Source: Sulfitobacter sp. BSw21498
Lineage (GTDB): Bacteria > Pseudomonadota > Alphaproteobacteria > Rhodobacterales > Rhodobacteraceae
Reading direction: 5' to 3'
Assembly (NCBI RefSeq): GCF_006064855.1
Contig: NZ_CP040753.1
Span: 868,001 to 932,000, forward strand
DNA length: 64,000 nucleotides
Shown: piece after piece, positions 1 through 8,559 of the stretch
How positions within the stretch are numbered: the first letter of the stretch is position 1
Layout of the letters: each line of letters begins with the position of its first letter
The notes under the pieces: model-generated
The model's database searches: none
The model's input: only the letters and a program-made list of their open reading frames with translations
What the model was told of the DNA's origin: nothing
Program-made: the position numbers and the translations under genes

Positions 1-1
1 C

Positions 2-823
2 CACAGCGATGTGGCCCCTTTTGGGGCTGTTGGGTTCAGCTATCCGATGGCCCGCCGCGAGGCGGGCGGCGCCTCGCAGGTGCTGACGCCTGTGGTGCAA
101 TTGGGCTGGACCGATGGGGGCAGGCTCGACATTCCGAACGAAGAAAGCACGCGCGTCGAGTTCGATCAGGGCAATATCCTGTCATTGTCGCGCTTTCCGC
201 GCCCCGACCGGCGTGAACGTGGCACCACCGCAGCGGTGGCCGTCAACTGGTCGCGCTTTGACCCCAATGGCTGGGATACCTATGTGGCTGTTGGTCAGGT
301 GTTTCGCAGCGTGATCGATCCCGAGTTTACCGATACATCCGGTCTGTCTGGCGCGCGCTCAGATGTTTTGCTGGCCGGCCAGATCAGGAACAACGCGGGG
401 CTTTCGCTGACCGCGCGCACGCTGGTGGATGCCGACTTCGACATCTCAAAGGCAGAGCTGCGCGGGGGCTGGAACTTTGGCAAAACCACCGTCGAAGGGA
501 CCTATGTCTGGCTCGAAGCTGATCCAGGTGAAGACCGGACCGAGGCAATTTCAGAAGTGTCGCTGGACGGCAGCTATGACATCAACCAGCAATGGTCAGC
601 CAGCGCGGATGTGCGCTATGACGTGCAAAACAGTACCGCAGCGACGGCGGGGCTTGGCCTGACCTACAATAATGAATGCGTGAGCGTCGACCTTTCGGTG
701 CGCCGCCGCTATACCTCTTCAACAAGTGTTGAGCCCTCTACCGATATCGGGTTTAACGTCGGCCTGCGGGGCTTCTCGGCCTCCAACGGAACAGAAAGAT
801 ATGAGCGATCATGTGGGAAATAA
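2..823 (+). CDS. lptD: LPS-assembly outer-membrane protein LptD, C-terminal part (partial at window edge)
   Basis: The reading frame is open from the first bases of the window, so only the last 273 residues are present. The sequence is typical of the end of an outer-membrane beta-barrel: alternating polar and hydrophobic strands, many Tyr, Trp and Asn, and turns rich in Gly and Asp. LptD forms the outer-membrane translocon, with the lipoprotein LptE, that inserts lipopolysaccharide into the outer leaflet. The assignment rests on the barrel-like sequence and on the next genes, because lptD-surA-pdxA-ksgA is a standard order in this and many other proteobacterial groups. The stop codon lies just before the surA start. 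The N-terminal OstA domain and signal peptide lie outside the window. Confidence 0.85.
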   Translation, partial: HSDVAPFGAVGFSYPMARREAGGASQVLTPVVQLGWTDGGRLDIPNEESTRVEFDQGNILSLSRFPRPDRRERGTTAAVAVNWSRFDPNGWDTYVAVGQVFRSVIDPEFTDTSGLSGARSDVLLAGQIRNNAGLSLTARTLVDADFDISKAELRGGWNFGKTTVEGTYVWLEADPGEDRTEAISEVSLDGSYDINQQWSASADVRYDVQNSTAATAGLGLTYNNECVSVDLSVRRRYTSSTSVEPSTDIGFNVGLRGFSASNGTERYERSCGK

Positions 824-828
824 GTAAG

Positions 829-2046
829 ATGAACCTGAACCGTCTGACACGAAGCATCGCCGTCCTTGGGCTTGGTCTGGTGACCAGCGCCCCCGTTTCG
901 GCGCAGAATCTCTTTGCGCCCGTGGCCAAGGTGAATGAATCCGTTGTGACTGAATTTGAGGTGCAGCAACGCCGGCGCTTTCTTGAGGTGTTGAACGCCC
1001 CTGGTGCGACCCGCGATGGGGCGCTGACTTCACTCATTGACGAACGCCTGCGCAACGAAGCGGTGGCCGAGGCGGGGATCGAACTGACCCCACAAGGCAT
1101 CGCTGACAGCCTGTCCGAATTTGCGTCGCGCGCGGATCTGAGCACCGAAGAATTCACCCAAGCGCTAGGTCAATCCGGTATCTCGCCCGAAACGTTCCGC
1201 GATTTCGTCGTGAATTCCATCGGGTGGCGTGAACTGGTGCGTGCCCGCTATGCCAGCCGGGTGCAAATCACTGATGCGGAAATCGACCGCGCATTGGGTG
1301 AAAGCAATGGCAGCGGCGTGCGCGTTCTTGTGTCCGAGATCATCATACCCGCCCCACCGCGACAGGCGGCACGGGTAAATGCACTGGCCGAACAGATTTC
1401 CCAGTCCAAATCTGCGGCTGAATTTTCGAACTACGCCAGCCGCTATTCCGCGACCGCTTCGCGGGGTCGTGGCGGGCATCTACCGTGGCAGAACCTGACT
1501 GACCTGCCCCCGAGCCTGCAACCGCTGATCCTCAGCCTTGCGCCGGGCGAAGTCACCGATCCTCTACCAATCCCGAACGCCGTGGCGCTGTTTCAGCTGC
1601 GCGACATCGAGGAAACGAACGTCACTGCACCGACCTATTCGGCGATCGAATATGCGACCTACTACATCCCCGGCGGACGGACCGAGGCAGCACTGGCACA
1701 GGCCGCAAGCATTCGTGGCCGGATCGATAGATGTGATGATCTGTACGGTATTGCCAAAGGCCAGCCCGCCGAAGTGCTGGAACGTGTCACCCAAGCCCCC
1801 GCAGAAATCCCGCAAGACGTGGCGATTGAGCTGTCAAAGCTGGACCCCGGCGAAGTCTCAACGACGCTGACCCGCGCCAATGGTCAAACGCTGATGCTGC
1901 TGATGATGTGTGGCCGTACCGCTGCTGCCAACGCATCTGCCTCGCGCGAGGATGTGACAAACGCGCTGCGTCAGGAACGGCTGACCGGCTATGCCGAACA
2001 GCTGCTAGAACAACTGCGGGCCGACGCGCGCATCGTTCGCAAATGA
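829..2046 (+). CDS. surA: Periplasmic chaperone / peptidyl-prolyl isomerase SurA
   Basis: A 405-residue protein with an N-terminal signal peptide (MNLNRLTRSIAVLGLGL then a cleavage site like SAPVSAQ). SurA escorts outer-membrane proteins, including LptD, through the periplasm. A SurA N-terminal domain covers roughly residues 25-160, followed by a parvulin-type PpiC domain (about 165-280, with the GRGGHLPW and LAPGEVTDP blocks) and a weaker second parvulin-like region (about 285-395, LDPGEVSTT). An upstream in-frame ATG at 811 would overlap the end of lptD. I chose 829 because it begins directly with the signal peptide. The stop overlaps the pdxA start (ATGA), which suggests translational coupling. 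Its place directly after its client lptD fits its role. Confidence 0.9.
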   Translation: MNLNRLTRSIAVLGLGLVTSAPVSAQNLFAPVAKVNESVVTEFEVQQRRRFLEVLNAPGATRDGALTSLIDERLRNEAVAEAGIELTPQGIADSLSEFASRADLSTEEFTQALGQSGISPETFRDFVVNSIGWRELVRARYASRVQITDAEIDRALGESNGSGVRVLVSEIIIPAPPRQAARVNALAEQISQSKSAAEFSNYASRYSATASRGRGGHLPWQNLTDLPPSLQPLILSLAPGEVTDPLPIPNAVALFQLRDIEETNVTAPTYSAIEYATYYIPGGRTEAALAQAASIRGRIDRCDDLYGIAKGQPAEVLERVTQAPAEIPQDVAIELSKLDPGEVSTTLTRANGQTLMLLMMCGRTAAANASASREDVTNALRQERLTGYAEQLLEQLRADARIVRK

Positions 2047-3029
2047 CCCAAGCCAAAACGGGCTTGGCCGACAAGCCGGTTGTGATCTCTTGCGGCGAAC
2101 CCTCTGGCATCGGGCCAGAGGTCGCCGCACGGGCTTGGGCGATGCTGGCAGGCGAAGTGCCACTTGCCTGGATCGGCGATCCGCGCCACCTGCCCCGTGA
2201 TATCCCCCATTGCATCATTGATAGCCCGTCCGACGCGCGAGAGGCAGGCAGCACCGCCCTACCCGTGTTGCGCCACGACTTTGCCGGTGACGCGGTCGCA
2301 GGACACCCGGATCCGGCCAATGCGCAGGGCGTGATCGACGTAATCGCGCGCGGCGTTGACCTGGTGCGCAGCGGGGTTGCCTGTGCCTTGACCACGGCCC
2401 CGATCCACAAGAAAGCGCTGAAAGACGGCGCGGCTTTCGCCTATCCCGGTCATACGGAATACCTTGCTGCGCTGGCCGGTGGTGTTGAGGTGGTGATGAT
2501 GCTGGCCTCGGATCAGCTGCGGGTCGTGCCGGCGACAATCCACATTGCATTGGATCAGGTCCCAAATGTCCTGACCCCTGCCCATCTGCGCCGCGTGATA
2601 GAGATTACATCAGCGGGGCTGATGTCCCAATTCGGGATCAAAACACCCAGAATTGCAATCGCGGGCCTGAACCCCCACGCTGGCGAAGGCGGCACGATGG
2701 GCCGTCAGGAAGCCGACTGGATGAACACGCTCGTTACGCAGATGCAGGGCGAAGGCTTTGACCTCAGCGGACCGCACCCTGCCGATACGATGTTCCATGC
2801 TGCCGCGCGGGCACGATATGACGCGGCGATTGCCATGTACCACGATCAAGCGCTGATCCCGATCAAGACGCTGGATTTCGACCGCGGCGTCAACGTTACG
2901 CTCGGCCTGCCGTTCATCCGAACCTCGCCTGATCATGGCACTGCGTTTGACATCGCGGGTCAGGGTATTGCCAATCCTACCAGCATGGTTGAAGCGCTGC
3001 GTATGGCGTACCGTATGGCGCAATCATGA
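2043..3029 (+). CDS. pdxA: 4-hydroxythreonine-4-phosphate dehydrogenase PdxA
   Basis: 328 residues, the usual PdxA length. The enzyme oxidises 4-phosphohydroxy-L-threonine with NAD(P)+ in the DXP-dependent pathway to pyridoxal 5'-phosphate, in the cytoplasm. Visible family blocks are the N-terminal [10 protein letters not shown], the GHTEYLA segment, the metal-binding [11 protein letters not shown], and the C-terminal [14 protein letters not shown]. The ATG at 2043 overlaps the surA stop in an ATGA junction, so it is the natural start; upstream codons in the same frame lie inside surA. The gene shares the operon with surA and ksgA, a conserved but functionally mixed arrangement. Confidence 0.95.
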   Translation: MTQAKTGLADKPVVISCGEPSGIGPEVAARAWAMLAGEVPLAWIGDPRHLPRDIPHCIIDSPSDAREAGSTALPVLRHDFAGDAVAGHPDPANAQGVIDVIARGVDLVRSGVACALTTAPIHKKALKDGAAFAYPGHTEYLAALAGGVEVVMMLASDQLRVVPATIHIALDQVPNVLTPAHLRRVIEITSAGLMSQFGIKTPRIAIAGLNPHAGEGGTMGRQEADWMNTLVTQMQGEGFDLSGPHPADTMFHAAARARYDAAIAMYHDQALIPIKTLDFDRGVNVTLGLPFIRTSPDHGTAFDIAGQGIANPTSMVEALRMAYRMAQS

Positions 3030-3069
3030 GCGTCCGCCCCCCGTCTTTCCCCGTTTCACAGGTCCCCAG

Positions 3070-3912
3070 ATGAGCACAATCGACAACCTTCCGCCCCTGC
3101 GCGATGTGATTAACACCCATGACCTCAAGGCACGCAAATCCTTGGGGCAGAACTTTTTGCTCGACCTCAACCTAACGGCCAAGATCGCGCGGCAAGCGGG
3201 CGATATGACTGAATGTGATGTGCTTGAAATCGGGCCAGGTCCCGGTGGGTTGACGCGTGGGTTGCTGTCCGAAGGGGCGCGCCGCGTTCTTGCGATCGAA
3301 AAGGACAAACGCTGCTTGCCTGCGCTCGCCGAAATTTCGGACGCCTATCCCGATCGGCTGATGGTCATCGAAGGCGACGCGCTCGAGATTGACCCGTTGG
3401 CGCATCTGACGCCACCGATCCGCATTGCCGCGAACCTGCCGTACAACGTGGGCACCGAGCTGTTGGTCCGTTGGTTGACGCCGCAAGAATGGCCGCCGTT
3501 CTGGCAAAGCCTTACCCTGATGTTTCAGCGCGAAGTGGCTGAACGGATCGTGGCCAAACCCGGTTCCAAAGCCTATGGCCGTCTGGCTCTGCTGGCACAG
3601 TGGCGGGCCGATGCACGGATCGTGCTGAACCTGCCGCCCGAGGCCTTTACCCCCCCGCCCAAAGTATCCTCTGCGGTGGTGCATCTCACGGCCCTGCCCG
3701 AACCGCGATTTCCCGCCGATCCGGCCGTGTTGAACCGTATTGTAGCTGCGGCGTTTAACCAGCGGCGCAAGATGCTGCGTTCCGCACTGAAAGGTGCCGC
3801 ACCGGATATCGAGGACCGTTTGCTGGCCGCGGGTCTAAAGCCGACCGAACGGGCGGAACAGGTGCCGCTGGAAGGGTTCTGCGCACTGGCCCGCGAGATC
3901 GCCAAGACCTGA
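3070..3912 (+). CDS. rsmA: 16S rRNA dimethyladenosine transferase RsmA/KsgA
   Basis: A 280-residue SAM-dependent methyltransferase that dimethylates two adjacent adenines in helix 45 of 16S rRNA during 30S maturation. It has the SAM-binding motif [15 protein letters not shown] (about residues 54-67), the catalytic NLPYNV motif IV, and the family's N-terminal KSLGQNFL. The C-terminal small domain contains the typical FNQRRKMLR. Start 3070 gives the normal N terminus ([14 protein letters not shown]) and lies 40 nt after the pdxA stop. A strong hairpin at 3942-3967 ends the operon. Confidence 0.95.
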   Translation: MSTIDNLPPLRDVINTHDLKARKSLGQNFLLDLNLTAKIARQAGDMTECDVLEIGPGPGGLTRGLLSEGARRVLAIEKDKRCLPALAEISDAYPDRLMVIEGDALEIDPLAHLTPPIRIAANLPYNVGTELLVRWLTPQEWPPFWQSLTLMFQREVAERIVAKPGSKAYGRLALLAQWRADARIVLNLPPEAFTPPPKVSSAVVHLTALPEPRFPADPAVLNRIVAAAFNQRRKMLRSALKGAAPDIEDRLLAAGLKPTERAEQVPLEGFCALAREIAKT

Positions 3913-3941
3913 TGCACCCCTATCATTAGCTTCAAAACGCT

Positions 3942-3967
3942 AAAGGCCCCGCAATCGCGGGGCCTTT
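3942..3967. terminator. Bidirectional intrinsic terminator between ksgA and the DUF4167 gene
   Basis: A perfect 11-bp stem (AAAGGCCCCGC, 3942-3952, pairing with 3957-3967) closes a 4-nt AATC loop. The A-run on one arm and the T-run on the other let it work for both converging genes. Confidence 0.85.
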
Positions 3968-3985
3968 GCTACATGGTCAAAGTGT

Positions 3986-4657
3986 TTATTCTGCCGCTTC
4001 GGGCAGGTCGCCGTTGTTGTCCTTGGCGGACTCGTCAGCGTCTGCCTTCGGGGCAGGCTTGCGGCGCGGCGCACGGCGTGGCTTGGGCTTGTTCTCGGGT
4101 GTCTCGACAAGGTTGTCTTCGGGTGCGTCGCCATCTTGCTGGCCGTCGCTGTCCGACTTGGGCGCGTTGTCGTTCTGGTTCGGGTTACTACGGGGGCGGC
4201 GGCGCTTGGGCGCATCTGCGTTACCGTTGTTGCCCTGCTGTTGGCTGTCTGGCTTATCACCTGTGTCGGTATCTGCAGCAGGTTGGTCAGCGTTATTCTG
4301 CCCGCCTTGCGCCGCTTCGCGTTCCTGACGTTCTACCCGCTCGCGGTCACGCTCAGCCTGACGTTCACGGTTTTCACGTTCTTGCTGGTCACGACGCTGG
4401 TCGATCTCGCGCTGTGCCTCGGACAACATCCGCAGGTAGTGTTCGGCGTGCTGTTGAAAGTTCTCTGCCGCCACGCGGTCATTGCCTAGGTGGGCGTCAC
4501 GCGCCAACTGGCTGTATTTCTCGATAATCTGCTGCGGCGTGCCGCGTACCTTGCCTTCGGGGCCAGAACTGTCGAAAACGCGGTTAACGACGTTGCCACC
4601 CTGCGGCTGACGGTTGCGAGTATTCTTGGACCGGGACCGTGATCTGGAAGATTTCAT
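3986..4657 (-). CDS. DUF4167 domain protein, probable RNA-associated basic/acidic protein
   Basis: 223 residues. The N terminus is very basic (MKSSRSRSRSKNTRNRQ) and is followed by the conserved DUF4167 block of about 75 residues (NRVFDSSGPEGKVRGTP, then a helix with Y-Q-L-A-R-D-A and A-E-N-F-Q-Q-H-A-E-H-Y). After about residue 95 the chain is low-complexity: a charged Arg/Glu/Gln helix, an Asn/Gln/Asp-rich linker, and a Lys/Pro/Ala stretch ending in acidic residues. The DUF4167 family is common in alphaproteobacteria, where it sits next to prmC-prfA as it does here. The function is not established; RNA or ribosome binding is inferred from the basic N terminus and the genomic context. The gene is separated from prmC by 216 bp, so it may have its own promoter. 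Confidence 0.85.
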   Translation of the reverse strand: MKSSRSRSRSKNTRNRQPQGGNVVNRVFDSSGPEGKVRGTPQQIIEKYSQLARDAHLGNDRVAAENFQQHAEHYLRMLSEAQREIDQRRDQQERENRERQAERDRERVERQEREAAQGGQNNADQPAADTDTGDKPDSQQQGNNGNADAPKRRRPRSNPNQNDNAPKSDSDGQQDGDAPEDNLVETPENKPKPRRAPRRKPAPKADADESAKDNNGDLPEAAE

Positions 4658-4873
4658 GTAATCAGTTCAGCCTTGTTATGCTGGGCTTCGGAATAAGCTG
4701 CCGGACGCAGACGCGTCCCTGAAAGGCTAGCTTTACGCTCTGTTGGGCTTAACGCCGCGCGGGACCGCCAAAAAAGCATCCACCGCTGCAACACCCTTGA
4801 ATAAGCACGGCTATGGTTTTGGAGCAAGCAGAAATTACCAAAAAACATAGTCAAACGCCAAGTTTTAGCAGGT

Positions 4874-5716
4874 TTATGCTGGTGTATCGGCCCAAACGAC
4901 CCGGTCACGTCCGCCCATATCAGGCAAGATACGCACCCGGCCCCATCCGGCGGCTTCAAAGATTGCCTTGACGTCAGCGCCCTGCTGCCAGCCGAACTCT
5001 GCCAGAACACGGCCCGTCGGTGTCAAAAAGCCCTGCGCCTGTGCGGCAATAATCCGGTACACGCTCAGTCCGTCCTGCCCGTCGGTCAGCGCCATCTCAG
5101 GCTCGTGCAGGCGCACTTCAGGAGAGACATCGTTCATCTCGCTTTGTGCCAGATAGGGAGGATTGGACACGATCAGGTCAAACCGCCCTTCGGCCGCGCT
5201 AAACCAATCCGACTGCCGGATTTCGGTCCGTGCCTGAACCCCATGCAGCACCGCATTGGCACTGGCTTGCAGGCAGGCAGCTTCGGACAGGTCAAGCCCC
5301 ACGCCGTGCGCGTCGGGTTGTTCAGCCAGCAACGTCACAAGGATGCAGCCCGACCCCGCACCCAGATCAAGCACCCGCTCAAAGGGCTCGGACAGCGCCA
5401 GTTCTATTAGGGATTCGGTTTCGGGGCGCGGGTCAAGCACATCACGGCTGACCTTGAAGTCGCGCCCGTAGAACGCCCGCTGCCCGACCAGATGGGACAC
5501 CGGCACCCGCACCGCCCGCAAGGCGACCAGCTTTTCGAACCGCTCTGCAATATCGGGGGCGATCTCTTCGGGCGCGATCAGGGTGACGCGCGCCGCATCG
5601 ACAGAAGCCGCGTGTGCCAACAGGATGCGCGCATCCCGCGCCGGATCAGGCACACCCGCAGCCCGCAAACGCGCTGTGGCGGCCACCATCGCTTGCGCTG
5701 CAGTGGGGGCGCTCAC
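4874..5716 (-). CDS. prmC: Peptide chain release factor glutamine methyltransferase PrmC (HemK)
   Basis: 280 residues. PrmC methylates the glutamine of the GGQ motif in release factors 1 and 2, raising termination efficiency. The SAM-binding motif ([16 protein letters not shown], about residues 116-131) and the hallmark NPPY motif ([12 protein letters not shown]) are both present, as is the family N-terminal helical domain. It starts with GTG at 5716, and GTGA overlaps the prfA stop, so the enzyme is translationally coupled to one of its own substrates. Confidence 0.95.
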   Translation of the reverse strand: MSAPTAAQAMVAATARLRAAGVPDPARDARILLAHAASVDAARVTLIAPEEIAPDIAERFEKLVALRAVRVPVSHLVGQRAFYGRDFKVSRDVLDPRPETESLIELALSEPFERVLDLGAGSGCILVTLLAEQPDAHGVGLDLSEAACLQASANAVLHGVQARTEIRQSDWFSAAEGRFDLIVSNPPYLAQSEMNDVSPEVRLHEPEMALTDGQDGLSVYRIIAAQAQGFLTPTGRVLAEFGWQQGADVKAIFEAAGWGRVRILPDMGGRDRVVWADTPA

Positions 5717-6768
5717 TGCCCCATCTCGGCCAGCAGCTGCGCTTGCGCGTCAGCCGTCAGCGCCGAAATGATCTCGTCCAGATCACCTTGCATCACGGCC
5801 TCTAGGCGGTAGAGCGTCAGGTTGATCCGGTGATCAGTCATGCGTCCTTGGGGGAAGTTATAGGTTCGGATCCGTTCCGAGCGATCCCCCGAGCCCACTT
5901 GCGCGGCACGGTTGGCAGAACGCTCACCATCGACCCGCTGACGCTCCATGTCATATAAACGCGCCTTGAGCACCTGCATCGCGATCTCGCGGTTGCGGTG
6001 CTGTGATTTCTCGGAGGACGTGACAACCAGCCCTGTCGGCAAGTGGGTAATCCGAACGGCTGAATCGGTCGTGTTGACGTGCTGCCCGCCCGCGCCTGAG
6101 CTGCGCATTGTATCGATCCGCAAGTCATTGGCACCAATGTGGATATCGACGTCTTCAGCCTCTGGCAGCACAGCGACAGTCGCGGCAGAGGTATGAATGC
6201 GCCCGCCACTCTCAGTCGATGGCACCCGCTGCACCCGATGCACGCCGGATTCGTACTTGAGCCGCGCAAAGACGTTTTCGCCCTTGATATGGGCCACGAC
6301 TTCTTTCACGCCGCCAAGTTCGGTAAACTGCTGTTCAATCAATTCGACTTTCCAGCCCTGCGCCTCCGCATACCGTTGGTACATGCGCAACAAATCCGCC
6401 GCAAACAACGCCGCCTCGTCGCCCCCTGTTCCGGGGCGAATTTCAAGCATCGCGGGCTTTTTGTCGGCTTCGTCGCGCGGCAGCAGTGCCAGTTGCAAAT
6501 TGGCCTCCGCGCGTGGCAGTTCGGCTTTCAGGCGGGGCAACTCTTCTTCGGCAAGCTCGGCCATCTCGGGATCTTTGAGCATGGCGCGGGCTTCGTCCAT
6601 GTCTTGCAGCAGCTGGCGATAGGCGTCGATCTGTTCTACCACCGGCCGCAGATCGGCGTATTCCTTGGCGAGCTTGGCAAAATCCGCCCCGTCAGAGCCA
6701 GCAGACATCGATGCCTCCAGAAACTGGAAGCGTTGGGTGATTTGGGCAAGGCGGTCCATGGGGATCAT
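5713..6768 (-). CDS. prfA: Peptide chain release factor 1
   Basis: 351 residues when started at the ATG at 6768 ([10 protein letters not shown]), the usual position for RF1. Upstream in-frame ATG 6804 and downstream ATG 6759 are alternatives. RF1 recognises UAA and UAG and triggers peptide release. The GGQ motif ([12 protein letters not shown]) is intact, and the stop-codon recognition PxT tripeptide appears as P-S-T in [14 protein letters not shown]. There is no frameshift site, as expected for RF1 rather than RF2. prfA-prmC is a conserved pair in which the second gene modifies the product of the first. Confidence 0.95.
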   Translation of the reverse strand: MIPMDRLAQITQRFQFLEASMSAGSDGADFAKLAKEYADLRPVVEQIDAYRQLLQDMDEARAMLKDPEMAELAEEELPRLKAELPRAEANLQLALLPRDEADKKPAMLEIRPGTGGDEAALFAADLLRMYQRYAEAQGWKVELIEQQFTELGGVKEVVAHIKGENVFARLKYESGVHRVQRVPSTESGGRIHTSAATVAVLPEAEDVDIHIGANDLRIDTMRSSGAGGQHVNTTDSAVRITHLPTGLVVTSSEKSQHRNREIAMQVLKARLYDMERQRVDGERSANRAAQVGSGDRSERIRTYNFPQGRMTDHRINLTLYRLEAVMQGDLDEIISALTADAQAQLLAEMGQ

Positions 6769-6830
6769 ACTGCTGGATGTCGCCGATAGAGTGGCTATGG
6801 TCAAGAGGCAGCCTGTGCTATGATGCCTCT

Positions 6831-7136
6831 ATGAAACGCATTTCACTGGTATTCAGCTTGATCTGCCTTGCCCCGCCCCTTGCGGCGGAACCCTCATCCC
6901 CTGCCCGCAAACCGGTTGAATGCTATTGCACGGACCGCGAAGGGCAACGGGTCGAACTGGGGCAAACCATCTGCCTTGATGTGAACGGCCGCCGATTTGC
7001 CGCGCAGTGCCAGATGTCGTTGAATGTGCCGATGTGGCGCGACATTGGCAAATCCTGCCCCGGTCTTGCCCTGCGATCAGACCCCGGCCTGGGCCAGAAC
7101 CTTTTGCAACCGCTTACGGTTCACACCCAGATCTGA
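6831..7136 (+). CDS. Small secreted cysteine-containing protein of unknown function
   Basis: 101 residues starting at ATG 6831 with a signal peptide (MKRISLVFSLICLAPPLAAE). The mature part has five cysteines (a CYC pair, then three single Cys), suggesting a disulfide-stabilised periplasmic protein. The pattern CYCTDREGQRVELGQ is consistent with a small conserved roseobacterial family I remember but cannot name. Its start is 62 nt from prfA on the other strand, so the two are divergent. Its last 60 nt overlap, tail to tail, the end of the DUF1499 gene. The last 20 or so residues look less protein-like than the rest, so the true family C terminus may lie near the GKSCPG segment. Confidence 0.6.
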   Translation: MKRISLVFSLICLAPPLAAEPSSPARKPVECYCTDREGQRVELGQTICLDVNGRRFAAQCQMSLNVPMWRDIGKSCPGLALRSDPGLGQNLLQPLTVHTQI

Positions 7137-7523
7137 GCGGCCAAAACGCAACCGCCCAGAAATGACGGCGCGGGAATGGTCCGTGCCCTCGACCTGCGTG
7201 ACAGCCGCACTGGTGTAATCGGGAAAGCCCCAAAACCCCGACCGCGTGACATACAGCGCCTGATCGCTGCCAGTCTCCACACGCTCTGTGCGGGGTAGCT
7301 CTAGCATGGCGGTGTCGAAATTTTGCAAGAACGCAGAGCCGTCATTGTCCAGATCACGCACTGCGATAAAACCACCCTCTGACGGATAGTCACCCGGTGC
7401 CTTGTCGACCGCGCCAAGTTCCCAGCGACCGGCCGGCGCAGGAGCCAGACGTATATAGGCCTGTAGCCCCACGAAAATCGCCAAAACGACCCAGAAAAAC
7501 ATCATCATAATCTTCACCTTCAT
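7077..7523 (-). CDS. DUF1499 domain membrane-anchored protein
   Basis: 148 residues. An N-terminal hydrophobic helix (MKVKIMMMFFWVVLAIFVGL) acts as a signal anchor, and the rest would be periplasmic. The C-terminal half resembles DUF1499: a TRSGFWGFPDYTS strand, then the GRLRFGRSDLGVNRKRLQ block typical of the end of that family. The function is unknown. The gene is downstream of the ureohydrolase gene on the same strand, 57 nt away, with a hairpin between. Its start codon lies inside a copy of a dispersed intergenic element (7519-7574). Its 3' end overlaps a small secreted-protein gene on the other strand. Confidence 0.75.
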   Translation of the reverse strand: MKVKIMMMFFWVVLAIFVGLQAYIRLAPAPAGRWELGAVDKAPGDYPSEGGFIAVRDLDNDGSAFLQNFDTAMLELPRTERVETGSDQALYVTRSGFWGFPDYTSAAVTQVEGTDHSRAVISGRLRFGRSDLGVNRKRLQKVLAQAGV

Positions 7524-7574
7524 TTTGCCGATTAAACTCCCCGCGGAGCGTCCCGCCGGCGCAGAACGCTCCGC
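7519..7574 (+). repeat. Dispersed intergenic element, copy a (box plus hairpin)
   Basis: Begins TTCATTTTGCCGATTAAACT, closely matching copies d (46895) and f (56303). It is followed by a hairpin with 9-bp arms GCGGAGCGT (7543-7551) and ACGCTCCGC (7566-7574). The start codon of the DUF1499 gene is within it. A 15-mer, GGCGCAGAACGCTCC (7559-7573), recurs at 53716-53730. Confidence 0.55.
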
Positions 7575-7580
7575 CAGTTG

Positions 7581-8558
7581 TTATTTTCCTGCCTTGGCCT
7601 GCCGCATGTTCCATCCCAAAAGACATAAGATTTCAGTCGCCACATGGGCCCCGGCAATCGCTGTCGCGCCGGTTGTGTCGAACGGCGGAGACACCTCGAC
7701 AATGTCACCGCCCACAATGTTGATGCCGGCCAGATCCCGCATCATGATCGCCGCCTGCGCGGACGTGAGCCCGCCCCAGACCGGCGTGCCTGTGCCCGGT
7801 GCAAAAGCCGGATCAAGCGCATCAATATCGAATGTAAGATAACAAGGACGGTCGACAAGCACTTGTTTTATCTTAGCAACTGCGGCCTGTGGCCCTTTTT
7901 CATGCACCTCGCGCGCATCGATCGTGGTGACCCCCAGCGTATCCGGATTGGTCGTTCTGATACCCACCTGAACCGAGGTTTCGGGATCAACGATGCCCGA
8001 TTTTACGGCCTTGTAGAACATCGTACCGTGGTCGATCCGGTCCATATCATCATCGGGCCATGTATCTGAATGCGCATCGAATTGTAACAGACTGATAGGG
8101 CCGTATTTTTCGGCATAGGCCTTGAGGATCGGGAAGCTGATATAATGATCGCCGCCCAACACGACACTTGCCGCACCCGCATCCAGTATCCCTTTGATAT
8201 GGCTGGTTAATGCCCCGGGGAACTGGCTGGTGTGGCCGTAGTCGAACGCCAGATCACCGTAATCTGCGATTGCAAACTCGCTCAGCACGTCGAAATCCCA
8301 ACCGTAAGGCGGATCATAGGGCTGCAAGGACGACGCCTCGCGGATCGCGCGCGGGCCCAAACGCGTGCCGGGTCGGTTGGTCACGGCCTGATCGAACGGC
8401 ACGCCGGTCACGGCGATATCAACGCCGCGCAGGTCTTTGGTATAGCGTCGCCGTAAAAAGGACGTCGCGCCGCCAAAGGCGTTCTCGAAGCTGGGGCCTT
8501 TCAGTTCGTCACGCGTAAACGCCTGATCTACTTGGTTCTTCGCGTCTTCTAAACCCAT
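7581..8558 (-). CDS. speB: Agmatinase / guanidino-acid ureohydrolase family protein
   Basis: 325 residues of the arginase/ureohydrolase superfamily, which cleave a guanidino group to urea with two Mn2+ ions. The metal ligands are visible: GGDHYI, FDAHSDTW, and DIDALDPAFAPGTGTP. This matches agmatinase and related guanidino-acid hydrolases better than arginase, but the true substrate cannot be read from sequence. The start at 8558 follows the stop of the upstream M20 gene by one base, so the two are one transcription and translation unit. Substrates could be agmatine (toward putrescine), guanidinobutyrate, or a product of the partner amidohydrolase. Confidence 0.85.
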   Translation of the reverse strand: MGLEDAKNQVDQAFTRDELKGPSFENAFGGATSFLRRRYTKDLRGVDIAVTGVPFDQAVTNRPGTRLGPRAIREASSLQPYDPPYGWDFDVLSEFAIADYGDLAFDYGHTSQFPGALTSHIKGILDAGAASVVLGGDHYISFPILKAYAEKYGPISLLQFDAHSDTWPDDDMDRIDHGTMFYKAVKSGIVDPETSVQVGIRTTNPDTLGVTTIDAREVHEKGPQAAVAKIKQVLVDRPCYLTFDIDALDPAFAPGTGTPVWGGLTSAQAAIMMRDLAGINIVGGDIVEVSPPFDTTGATAIAGAHVATEILCLLGWNMRQAKAGK

Positions 8559-8559
8559 A

